In this document: positions 45,244 through 52,769 of the stretch, in pieces | How the letters are laid out: each line of letters begins with the position of its first letter | How positions within the stretch are numbered: the first letter of the stretch is position 1 | From: Allobosea psychrotolerans | GTDB lineage: Bacteria; Pseudomonadota; Alphaproteobacteria; Rhizobiales; Beijerinckiaceae | DNA length: 64,000 nucleotides | Assembly: GCF_002917105.1 (NCBI RefSeq) | Contig: NZ_PQFZ01000003.1 | Location: forward strand, 282,520 to 346,519 | Direction of reading: 5' to 3' | The notes under the pieces: model-generated | Told to the model about the DNA's origin: nothing | Seen by the model: only the letters and a program-made list of their open reading frames with translations | Databases searched by the model: none | Made by a program: the position numbers and the translations under genes

Positions 45244-45975
45244 GTGGAGCCGGGCAGGCGGCAGGCGGTGACGGGGTGGCGCAGGACGCTCGCCTATGGC
45301 GTGCATGTCTTCACGGCGCTGGGCGCGGCGCTCGGGCTGCTCTCGCTGCAGGCTGTGATCGTGGGCGATCTGGCCCAGGCCTTCGGCTGGCTCGCGGTGG
45401 CGCTGCTGGTCGATGCGCTAGACGGGCCGCTGGCGCGCCGGCTCGAAGTCAGGGAATTGGCCAGGCGCTATGACGGGGCCCAGCTCGACCTCGTCGTCGA
45501 TTTCATCACCTATGTCTTCGTGCCCGCCGCGATGCTGCTGCGCGCCGATGTGATGGCGCAGCCCTGGGGCCTGCTCTGCGGCGTCGTCGTCGCGCTGACG
45601 AGCGCGCTTTATTTCGCCGATACCGGCATGAAGACCGATGATTGGTGGTTCCGCGGCTTTCCGGCGGTGTGGAACATCGTCCTGTTCTACATCGTCGCCT
45701 TTGCGCCGCCGGCCTGGCTGGCGGTTGCGGTGGTTCTGGTCGCGACGGCGCTGATGTTTGCGCCGGTCGTCTTCGTCCACCCGGTCAGGGTGCGGCGCTG
45801 GCGTTGGCTGACGCTCTCGATCCTGGTGCTCTGGGCGGGGGCGGCCTTGTGGACGGTCTGGCGGGAGATGCATCCGGACCAACTGGCGAAAGGCGTCCTG
45901 CTGGTCGCGGTCGCCTATTTCGTCCTGCTCGGCCTGGGGCGCGCCTGGGAAAGACGCCGTCGCATCCGAGCCTGA
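45244..45975 (+). CDS. pcs: Phosphatidylcholine synthase (CDP-choline pathway-independent, Pcs)
   Basis: 243 aa with about seven hydrophobic segments. Pcs condenses CDP-diacylglycerol with choline to make phosphatidylcholine in the inner membrane, typical of alphaproteobacteria that live with eukaryotes. The CDP-alcohol motif is VDALDGPLARRLEV and, further on, GAQLDLVVDF. The family-specific ALYFADTGMKTDDWWFRGFP, AVWNIVLFY and FAPVVFVHPVRVRRW mark it as Pcs rather than PgsA or PssA. GTG at 45244, with GGGGAGGAG ahead, is preferred over an upstream TTG. Confidence 0.9.
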   Translation: MEPGRRQAVTGWRRTLAYGVHVFTALGAALGLLSLQAVIVGDLAQAFGWLAVALLVDALDGPLARRLEVRELARRYDGAQLDLVVDFITYVFVPAAMLLRADVMAQPWGLLCGVVVALTSALYFADTGMKTDDWWFRGFPAVWNIVLFYIVAFAPPAWLAVAVVLVATALMFAPVVFVHPVRVRRWRWLTLSILVLWAGAALWTVWREMHPDQLAKGVLLVAVAYFVLLGLGRAWERRRRIRA

Positions 45976-45997
45976 CGGCGCGGCGAAAACGGCCCCG

Positions 45998-46987
45998 TCA
46001 GTTGCGCTTGCCGGTGCTCCGGCCGATGTGAAGCGAGGAGGGCACCGGCTCGATAGCGCCGGGCACGGTCGCGACAGGCGCGTCCTCGGGCTCGACCGGT
46101 TCTGGCGCTGACGGCTGGAGCGAGGGAGCAGGCGCCGGCGGCTCGTTGACGATGCTCGGGCTCGGCTGCGCCGGCGACTGGCGGCGCTTGGCCCAGGCGC
46201 GCGTGCCGATATCGAACTCGCCGTTGATCCAGCCGATGAACTGTTCTTCGCTGCCGAAGAAGGCGTTGCGGTCGACGTCGCCCCTGATGCCCGGCACGCG
46301 CCCCGTGGTGGTGAACTGCCAGAACGCCCAGGGCCGGTTGGCATAGCGTGCCTCGGGCAGGGCTGCCGTCGAGCGGATCCAGTAGGGGTAGTCGTTGAAC
46401 TGGCCTTCCAGCACATCCTTGTGGAAGGTGATGTCGGTATAGATCACCGGCTTCTTGCCGGTGAGCTGCTCGAGCTCGGTCAGCATGAGCTGGATTTTCT
46501 CCAGCGCCAGCGCCCGGTCGATCTTCTGCGGGCAGGTCTTGGAATGGCCGTTCCATTCGACATCGAGCACCGGCGGCAGCGCATCGGGATCGTTGGGGAT
46601 CTGCTGCTTGAACCAGATCGCCTGCTCATGGGCCGGGCGGCACCAATAGACGAAATGGTAGGCGCCGCGCCGCACGCCGGCCCGGCGCGCCGCGTCCCAG
46701 TTGCGCTGGAAGGCCGGATCGACATGGTCGCCGCCCTCGGTCGCCTTCATATAGACGAAGCGCGTCCCGGCGCCTTTCACTGCAGCCCAGTCGATCTCAC
46801 CCTGCCAGCGCGAAATGTCGATGCCCTGAACGGCATAGCGATGCGCGGCGGCGACGCCCGGATGAGGCCGGTTGTCGCCCTTGAGCGGATAGTTGCCTTC
46901 CATCGCGACGCAGCCGCCCAGCACCGCGAGCGCGGTGGCGACAAGGAGGGAGATGGGATTGCGGCTGAACATACGGTGCAGGGTCAT
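45998..46987 (-). CDS. GH25 family lysozyme-like lipoprotein (copy 2)
   Basis: 329 aa. A lipobox-like LAVLGGC ends the signal. The GH25 domain is closely similar to copy 1: GIDISRWQGEIDWAAVK, YMKATEGGDHVDP, PPVLDVEWNGH with the catalytic DxE, and FWQFTTTGRVPGIRGDVDRN. The C-terminal 90 residues are rich in Pro and Ala. It converges with pcs (22 bp between ends). The start has AGGGAG unusually close; ATG five codons later is possible. Confidence 0.88.
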   Translation of the reverse strand: MTLHRMFSRNPISLLVATALAVLGGCVAMEGNYPLKGDNRPHPGVAAAHRYAVQGIDISRWQGEIDWAAVKGAGTRFVYMKATEGGDHVDPAFQRNWDAARRAGVRRGAYHFVYWCRPAHEQAIWFKQQIPNDPDALPPVLDVEWNGHSKTCPQKIDRALALEKIQLMLTELEQLTGKKPVIYTDITFHKDVLEGQFNDYPYWIRSTAALPEARYANRPWAFWQFTTTGRVPGIRGDVDRNAFFGSEEQFIGWINGEFDIGTRAWAKRRQSPAQPSPSIVNEPPAPAPSLQPSAPEPVEPEDAPVATVPGAIEPVPSSLHIGRSTGKRN

Positions 46988-47052
46988 CTCCCTGAAAATT
47001 GAGGAGAAAGCTTGACGCCCGGTTTACGTTACCGGTTTTTCTCAGGCCTTAG

Positions 47053-47166
47053 GCTAGATCACATCGCATTCGGACGGAAACGTCCGAATGCGATGTGATC
47101 GATTCCAAGAGTTTAGAGCATTGCTCATGCGAAAAACCGGTACCCACTTTTTCGCGCAGGGTTCTA
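47053..47166. repeat. 113-bp intergenic repeat, right copy (inverted)
   Basis: GATCACATCGCATTCGGACGG and CCGAATGCGATGTGATCG are followed by GAGCATTGCTCATGCGAAAAA and CCGGTACCCACTTTTTCGC. Read on the minus strand it matches the 45.04–45.15 kb copy almost along its full length, by eye about 85–90 per cent. It overlaps the last bases of mgtE. Confidence 0.75.
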
Positions 47167-48570
47167 GCCCAAGCCGAGCCATAATGTCGCGATCCCGAGG
47201 AAAGCGAAGAAGCCCACGACATCGGTCACCGTCGTGACGAAGGTTCCCGATGCGATTGCGGGGTCGATATCGAACCGGTCGAGCAGGACGGGAATTGCGA
47301 CGCCGGCTCCGGCTGCGGCGATCAGGTTGACGATCATCGCGACGCCGATGACGAGGCCCAGCCCCGTGCTCGAGAACCAGATCGCGGCGGTGACGCCGGT
47401 GATCAGCGCGAAGCCGACACCGTTCAGCAGGCCTACGATCATCTCGCGGGTGAAGAAACGGCGCAGGTTCCAGGCGCCGAGTTCCTGCGTCGCCAGTGCG
47501 CGAACCGCCACCGTCATCGTCTGGGTCGCAGCATTGCCGCCCTGGCTCGCGACGATCGGGGCCAGGATCGCCAGCGCCACGAGCTTGGTCATCTGCGCCT
47601 CGAACAGGCTCATCACGGCCGCTGCCAGGAAGGAGGTCAGCAGATTGATGAAGAGCCAGCGGAAGCGGCTCTTGGCGATCTGCCGGACGGGGTCCGACAA
47701 CTCCTCGTCGGCGTCGACGCCGCCGAGCTGCTTGACGTCGTCATCGGCCGCCTCCTCGATGACGTCGACGATGTCGTCGATCGTCATCACGCCGACGAGG
47801 CGGCCGGCATCGTCGACCACGGGCGCGGCGACGAGGTTGTAGCGCTGGAACATCCGCGCGACATCCTCGATGTCGTCGGTCGCCTTGACGACGCGGTTCT
47901 CCTCCCCGACCAGCTCGGCGACCGGCACCGGCCGCTTGGTCCGCAGCAGGCGGTCGAGCTGGACGGTTCCGACGAAATGATGCGCGGGGTCGGCGATGAA
48001 GATCTCGAAGAAGCGCTCCGGCACATCCTCCGTCTCGCGCAGATAGTCGATGGTCTGGCCGACGGTCCAGAAGGGCGGCACCGCCACGACCTCGCTCTGC
48101 ATGCGCCGGCCGGCGCTGCCTTCGGGATAGTCGAGGCCCTGCTGCAGCGCGACGCGCTCGGAGGGCGTCAGCTTGTCGAGAACCTCCTGCTTGTCGGCCT
48201 CGTTGAGGTCTTCGAGGATGTAGACCGCGTCGTCGGTGTCGAGATCGCGCACGCCCTCGGCGACGGTCTGCGCCGACAGCTCCTCGAGAATCTCCTCGCG
48301 GACGGCGTCGTCGACCTCGGTCAGGGCGGTGAAGTCGAAATCGGCGCCGAGCAGCGAGATCAGGCGCGGGCGCTCCTCGGGATCGAGCGCTTCCAGCACG
48401 GCGCCGAGATCGGCCTCGTGCATGTCGGCGACGACGGCGCGCAGCGTCGTCAGGTCCGAGAGCAGGACAGCTTGCGAGATCTGCTCGATCAGCCCTGCGT
48501 CGATCGCACCGTCTTCGTCGCGAATCGGGCGCTCCAGCACCGCGTCCTGAGCCGTTTGCGTGTCCGCCAT
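47164..48570 (-). CDS. mgtE: Magnesium transporter MgtE
   Basis: 468 aa from ATG at 48570, behind GGAGCCGAACC. An N-terminal helical domain of the MgtE type (about 40–140), two CBS domains (about 150–280, with VGVMTIDDIVDVIEEAADDD) and five C-terminal membrane helices (about 300–465) are visible. The pore loop residues include LAILAPIVASQGGNAATQT. The CBS domains close the channel when magnesium is plentiful. It lies alone, next to the tRNA-Leu. Confidence 0.95.
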   Translation of the reverse strand: MADTQTAQDAVLERPIRDEDGAIDAGLIEQISQAVLLSDLTTLRAVVADMHEADLGAVLEALDPEERPRLISLLGADFDFTALTEVDDAVREEILEELSAQTVAEGVRDLDTDDAVYILEDLNEADKQEVLDKLTPSERVALQQGLDYPEGSAGRRMQSEVVAVPPFWTVGQTIDYLRETEDVPERFFEIFIADPAHHFVGTVQLDRLLRTKRPVPVAELVGEENRVVKATDDIEDVARMFQRYNLVAAPVVDDAGRLVGVMTIDDIVDVIEEAADDDVKQLGGVDADEELSDPVRQIAKSRFRWLFINLLTSFLAAAVMSLFEAQMTKLVALAILAPIVASQGGNAATQTMTVAVRALATQELGAWNLRRFFTREMIVGLLNGVGFALITGVTAAIWFSSTGLGLVIGVAMIVNLIAAAGAGVAIPVLLDRFDIDPAIASGTFVTTVTDVVGFFAFLGIATLWLGLG

Positions 48571-48691
48571 CGGTTCGGCTCCATGGTCTGAGGGACGGTC
48601 TGGATTCGAGGGAAGGGCGGCTGCTCTTGTGTCAGTGCGCTTGCGCTCTTGCAATGCAGCATGACCGTTTCACGGCATAGTCCCAGTGCCA

Positions 48692-48742
48692 CGGCATCGG
48701 CTTGTCCCGAAAACCGGTTTCCACTTTTCGGGCCGATGCTCC
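48692..48742. repeat. Dispersed repeat, family B, short copy
   Basis: CATCGGCTTGTCCCGAAAACC and GGTTTCCACTTTTCGGGCCG ending in ATGCTCC, the same words as the other family B copies. It lies between mgtE and the tRNA terminator. Confidence 0.6.
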
Positions 48743-48754
48743 AGCCCGGAAACA

Positions 48755-48784
48755 CGAACGGCGACCCGCGAGGGTCGCCGTTCG
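48755..48784 (-). terminator. Terminator of tRNA-Leu
   Basis: CGAACGGCGACCC–GCGA–GGGTCGCCGTTCG, a 13-bp perfect stem. On the minus strand it is followed by TGTTTCC, a short T-rich run. It lies 19 bp after the 3' end of the tRNA, in the direction of its transcription. Confidence 0.8.
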
Positions 48785-48802
48785 TGGGGCTCAGCCCAAA
48801 TC

Positions 48803-48887
48803 TGGTGCGGTCAAGAGGACTCGAACCTCCACGGGTCTCCCCGCTACCACCTCAAGGTAGTGCGTCTACCAATTCCGCCATGACCGC
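48803..48887 (-). tRNA. tRNA-Leu (anticodon GAG)
   Basis: On the minus strand the acceptor stem GCGGTCA pairs with TGACCGC, followed by A and an encoded CCA. The anticodon stem CTACC–GGTAG encloses TTGAGGT, giving anticodon GAG (plus-strand bases 48851–48853) for CUC/CUU codons. The long variable arm typical of leucine tRNAs (GCGGGGAGACCCGT area) and GGTTCGAGTCC of the T-loop are visible. 82 nt plus CCA. Confidence 0.95.
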
Positions 48888-49008
48888 AGCGGCTCGAAAA
48901 CTGCCGTGTGAACGCGGCAACTCAGGAACGGCGCGGGTCTAGCAAATCGAATCCGCCGCCACAAGAGTGTTTCGTCAAGAATGCGTCATGGTCCGGTTTA
49001 TCCCCTAC

Positions 49009-49130
49009 AGCTCTCATCCTGAGGAGCCGCGTAGGCTGTGTCTCGAAGGATGCTCCGGAAGGCTCCCGAACCAGCTGGAACATGCTTCGGGACGCGAGCC
49101 TTCAGCCCGCTCCTCAGGATGAGGGCTGTG
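49009..49130. repeat. Dispersed repeat, family C
   Basis: CAGCTCTCATCCTGAGGAGCC on the left and GCTCCTCAGGATGAGGGCTG on the right form inverted ends; inside, TCTCGAAGGATGCTCC and GGAACATGCTTCGGGACGC are a second imperfect pair. No gene inside. Confidence 0.75.
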
Positions 49131-49155
49131 GAGACGCGGAGAATCGCTTGGCCGC

Positions 49156-49425
49156 TCAGGCCGCCTCGGCGACGCTCTGGAGCGAGTAGACCGTCGGGCG
49201 CTTCAGCATCTGGGTGATCTCGACCGAGATCTTGGAGCCGCTGACCACGACATTGCCCTTGGCGAAGGGGTGGTTGTTGGCGAGAATCTGGACTTCCTCG
49301 GTCTCGGTCGCGTTGAGCTCGATGATGGCGCCGCGGCCCATGCGCAGCAATTTGTAGATCGGCATCTGGGTCTGGCCCAGCACGACGGTGAGAACGACAG
49401 GAACGAGATCGAGATCAGCCTTCAA
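49156..49425 (-). CDS. fliN: FliN-like flagellar motor switch protein (SpoA domain)
   Basis: 89 aa. The sequence shows the SpoA domain: DLDLVPVVLTVVLGQTQMPI, LLRMGRGAIIELNATETEEV and ILANNHPFAKGNVVVSGSKI. FliN is part of the C-ring that turns motor rotation, and related SpoA proteins work in type III secretion. A TTG start is used because GGAGGCAGGAC lies at the right distance before it. No other flagellar or secretion gene lies within view, so it is an orphan copy, and the name is family level. Confidence 0.82.
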   Translation of the reverse strand: MKADLDLVPVVLTVVLGQTQMPIYKLLRMGRGAIIELNATETEEVQILANNHPFAKGNVVVSGSKISVEITQMLKRPTVYSLQSVAEAA

Positions 49426-49562
49426 GTCCTGCCTCCGAAACCCTACTTCAGAATTCTACCAACGAAACTTGCCAGCAGAGCTTGCCTGAGGGCCATTTTC
49501 GAGCGCAAGAGGCGCCTGCCGCTTCCGATGAATGAACGTTGAACAAACAGGGTTAAGGCGAA

Positions 49563-50279
49563 GTGAAGACGCGCGAGGCGCTGGCAGTTTTGTTTGGGAC
49601 AGAGGGCGAGGCCGGCCCGGTCGAATGGGTCGTGGCTGAGGGCCTGACCGGCTATGAGGCCGCTGTCGCCGAGATGGAGGCGCGTGTCGCGCTGATTGCC
49701 GACGGGCTCGCGCCCGAGCGCGTCTGGCTGGTCGAGCATCCTCCGCTTTACACCGCCGGCACCTCGGCAAAGGATGAGGATCTGATCGCGCCGGAGCGCT
49801 TTCCGGTGCATCGCAGCGGCCGAGGCGGGCAGTTCACCTATCACGGCCCGGGCCAGCGCGTGGCCTATGTGATGCTCGACCTGAAGCGCCGCGACCCTGA
49901 TCTCAGGCGCTTCGTGGCAGCGCTGGAGGCCTGGCTGATCGGCACGCTCGACACCTTCAATGTCAGGGGCGAGCGGCGCGAGGACCGCGTCGGCGTCTGG
50001 GTCAGGCGACCCGAGAAGCGGGCAATGACTGGCGCAGAGAGCGCCGAGGACAAGATCGCCGCGATCGGCATCCGGGTCCGGCGCTGGGTCTCGTTCCACG
50101 GCATCTCGCTGAATGTCGAGCCGGACCTCACGCATTTCGACGGCATCGTGCCTTGCGGCGTCAGCGACCATGGCGTGACCTCGCTGGTCGATCTCGGCCT
50201 GCCCGTGACGATGGCGGAGGTCGATTCGGCCTTGCGCGCGCAATTCGAGCGCATCTTTGGGCCGACCATCTTGGCATGA
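49563..50279 (+). CDS. lipB: Octanoyl-[acyl-carrier protein]:protein N-octanoyltransferase (LipB)
   Basis: 238 aa from GTG at 49563 with AAGGCGA ahead. It moves octanoyl groups from ACP onto lipoyl domains, the first step of lipoate making. [35 protein letters not shown] and the catalytic Lys ([11 protein letters not shown]) and Cys ([15 protein letters not shown]) are visible. Slightly longer than the E. coli protein. It stands alone between fliN and a family C repeat. Confidence 0.94.
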   Translation: MKTREALAVLFGTEGEAGPVEWVVAEGLTGYEAAVAEMEARVALIADGLAPERVWLVEHPPLYTAGTSAKDEDLIAPERFPVHRSGRGGQFTYHGPGQRVAYVMLDLKRRDPDLRRFVAALEAWLIGTLDTFNVRGERREDRVGVWVRRPEKRAMTGAESAEDKIAAIGIRVRRWVSFHGISLNVEPDLTHFDGIVPCGVSDHGVTSLVDLGLPVTMAEVDSALRAQFERIFGPTILA

Positions 50280-50357
50280 CGCCCCGTTGGCAGCACCCGC
50301 GGAGCCGTTCATAAGGCTGATCCCAAGAGTTGATCTGCCGAGCAGTCCAGTTGGACC

Positions 50358-50484
50358 CTCAGCCCTCATCCTGAGGAGCCGCGATAAGCGGCGTCTCGAA
50401 GGATGCTCCAGTTTGCACAGGAGCCTCCTGGAGCATCCTTCGAGACGCGCTCCTGCGGAGCGCTCCTCAGGATGAGGGCTGAGG
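50358..50484. repeat. Dispersed repeat, family C, long perfect copy
   Basis: TCAGCCCTCATCCTGAGGAGC opens it and GCTCCTCAGGATGAGGGCTGA closes it, an inverted pair of about 20 bp. Inside, TCTCGAAGGATGCTCCAG pairs with CTGGAGCATCCTTCGAGA. It is the most regular copy in the window and lies just before mccB. Confidence 0.8.
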
Positions 50485-50527
50485 GGGGTGCAGATCAGCT
50501 GTCCAAGAACTGACGAGGGAGCGCGAC

Positions 50528-52135
50528 GTGCCGGTCATCGAGAGCAAGGTCGATCTGGATTCGGCCGAGACGCGCGCCAATGCCGAGAACTGGGCCGCCC
50601 TGCGCAGCGAATTGCAGGAGCGCCGCATGACGGCTGCGCTCGGCGGCAACGCCAAATCGCGCGAGCGCCATACGGCGCGCGGAAAGCTCCTGCCGCGTGA
50701 GCGCGTACTGCGCCTGCTCGATCCCGGTTCCGCCTTCCTCGAGATCGGGGCGCTCGCCGCCTTCGAGATGTACGACAGGGAGATCCATGGCGCCGGCATG
50801 ATCGCCGGCATCGGCCGCGTCTCCGGCCGCGAATGCATGATCGTCTGCAACGATGCGACGATCAAAGGCGGCACCTATTATCCGATGACGGTGAAGAAGC
50901 ATCTGCGCGCCCAGGAAATCGCGCGCGAGAACCGGCTTCCTTGCATCTATCTGGTCGACTCTGGCGGCGCGAACCTGCCGCATCAGACCGAGGTCTTTCC
51001 CGATCGCGAGCATTTTGGCCGGATCTTCTACAATCAGGCGACGCTTTCGGCTGAGGGCATTCCGCAGGTCGCGGTGGTGATGGGCTCCTGCACTGCCGGC
51101 GGGGCCTATGTGCCGGCGATGTCTGACGAGACGATCATCGTGAAGAACCAGGGCACGATCTTCCTCGGCGGACCGCCTTTGGTGAAGGCCGCGACCGGGG
51201 AGGTCGTCTCGGCCGAGGACCTCGGCGGCGCGGATGTCCATGCCCGCCTCTCGGGCGTCGCCGACCATTATGCCGGCGACGACACCCATGCGCTCGCCAT
51301 CGCGCGCCGCATCGCCAGCAATCTCAACAGCGTCAAGCGGCCCGATCTCGACATCGCCGAGGCGGTCGAGCCGCTCTACCGGCAAGAGGAACTGGAAGCC
51401 GTCGTCCCGACCGACCTCAAGAAGCAATACGACATCCGCGAGGTCATCGCCCGGCTCGTCGACGGCTCCGAGTTCGACGAGTTCAAGAAGCTCTACGGCA
51501 CGACGCTGATCACCGGCTTTGCCCGCATCCACGGCATCCCTGTCGGCATCATCGCCAATAACGGCATCCTGTTCTCCGAGAGCGCGCTGAAGGGTGCGCA
51601 TTTCATCGAACTCTGCTGCCAGCGCCGGATTCCGCTGCTCTTCCTGCAGAACATCACCGGCTTCATGGTCGGCCGCGATTTCGAGACGCGCGGCATCGCC
51701 AAGGACGGGGCCAAGCTCGTCACGGCGGTAGCCTCGGCGAAGGTGCCGAAGATCACCGTGCTGGTCGGCGGCTCCTTCGGAGCCGGCAATTACGGCATGT
51801 GCGGGCGCGCCTATTCCCCGCGCTTCCTCTTCACCTGGCCGAATTCGCGCATCTCGGTGATGGGCGGCGAGCAGGCGGCGAGCGTGCTCGCAACCGTGCG
51901 CCGCGACAATATCGAGGCCGAGGGCAAGAGCTGGACGGCGGCGGAGGAGGAGGCCTTCAAGGCGCCGATCCGCTCGAAATACGAGGAGGAGGGCTCGCCT
52001 TATCACGCGACTGCCCGGCTCTGGGACGACGGCATCATCCTGCCCTCCGAGACGCGGCGCGTGCTGGCGCTGGCCTTCTCGGCCTGCCTCAACGCCGAAG
52101 TGCCGGAGACGAGGTTCGGCGTGTTCAGGATGTAA
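50528..52135 (+). CDS. mccB: Methylcrotonoyl-CoA carboxylase beta subunit
   Basis: 535 aa, GTG start. It is the carboxyltransferase half that adds carboxyl to 3-methylcrotonyl-CoA in leucine breakdown. [57 protein letters not shown] and [20 protein letters not shown] mark it as MCC beta. The end includes [20 protein letters not shown]. The alpha subunit is 9 kb away on the same strand. A perfect terminator follows 58 bp after the stop. Confidence 0.92.
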   Translation: MPVIESKVDLDSAETRANAENWAALRSELQERRMTAALGGNAKSRERHTARGKLLPRERVLRLLDPGSAFLEIGALAAFEMYDREIHGAGMIAGIGRVSGRECMIVCNDATIKGGTYYPMTVKKHLRAQEIARENRLPCIYLVDSGGANLPHQTEVFPDREHFGRIFYNQATLSAEGIPQVAVVMGSCTAGGAYVPAMSDETIIVKNQGTIFLGGPPLVKAATGEVVSAEDLGGADVHARLSGVADHYAGDDTHALAIARRIASNLNSVKRPDLDIAEAVEPLYRQEELEAVVPTDLKKQYDIREVIARLVDGSEFDEFKKLYGTTLITGFARIHGIPVGIIANNGILFSESALKGAHFIELCCQRRIPLLFLQNITGFMVGRDFETRGIAKDGAKLVTAVASAKVPKITVLVGGSFGAGNYGMCGRAYSPRFLFTWPNSRISVMGGEQAASVLATVRRDNIEAEGKSWTAAEEEAFKAPIRSKYEEEGSPYHATARLWDDGIILPSETRRVLALAFSACLNAEVPETRFGVFRM

Positions 52136-52193
52136 GGGCGCTGTTCGGATCGTCCCGAAAGCTTGGCTTGAGATGAAGCCCGTGATTTCAAAA

Positions 52194-52224
52194 GCCTGCC
52201 ACGAGATTCGTGGCAGGCCCGTAT
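52194..52224 (+). terminator. Intrinsic terminator after mccB
   Basis: GCCTGCCACGA–GAT–TCGTGGCAGGC, an 11-bp perfect stem, followed by CCGTATTTT. Confidence 0.75.
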
Positions 52225-52261
52225 TTTGGTTGGAGCAACGCTCGCGGTCCCGGCTCAGCGC

Positions 52262-52501
52262 TCAATAGCGGCGCTTGTTCCAGCCACGATGGCGCCCACG
52301 ATTCCACCCGCGATGCAGACCGCGATTCCTGCCCCGCCCGTAGCCATGGCCTCGACCTCGCGCAGGCTCGATCAACGAATCCTCGGCGTTTGCCGGTCGT
52401 TCAGCTGCAGCGGCAACGGGCAAGGCCTCAGCTGCACTGTGAAGCGTCACGGGCAATAACCCCGCTCCGAACATCATCATCAGAAAAGCTCGTCTTTGCA
52501 T
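52262..52501 (-). CDS. Small secreted Arg/Gly/His-rich protein
   Basis: 79 aa from ATG at 52501, behind GGGAGAGAAACG. A signal peptide (FLMMMFGAGLLPVTLHSAAEA) is followed by a short linker and a tail of GRGHGYGRGRNRG and then LHRGWNRGRHRGWNKRRY, a repeat of HRGWN units. The tail is very basic and may bind anionic polymers or nucleic acids, which is speculation. It may be the first gene of the region including the CHASE2 protein, but a 270-bp gap separates them. Confidence 0.6.
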   Translation of the reverse strand: MQRRAFLMMMFGAGLLPVTLHSAAEALPVAAAAERPANAEDSLIEPARGRGHGYGRGRNRGLHRGWNRGRHRGWNKRRY

Positions 52502-52769
52502 CGTTTCTCTCCCGATGCCCCTTTCGTGCCGGCCACGCTGTGAGGAGCATCGGGATAAACCTGCAGCCTGATCAATTTGTTCCTGATGGAACCACCTTCT
52601 TGATCGCCCGGCCAATGCGCAACCTCGGGACAGGCGGCAGCGTGCAAAACCGTTGAAGACGATCTGTGCGCTGGACAGTCTGTTTGTGACGGCGTCAATA
52701 TCTCATCCCGTCGCTTTCATGGCGACATTGCGCTGGGGCCCAAGGCTGACGCCCATCCGGTGGCGCCAC

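Noticed and set aside
44066..46987. A prophage signalled by the lysozymes
   Set aside because: No holin, tail, capsid or integrase gene lies nearby; the GH25 proteins have lipoprotein-like starts and look cellular.
48803..48887. An integrated element at tRNA-Leu
   Set aside because: No integrase and no repeated tRNA 3' end were found on either side.
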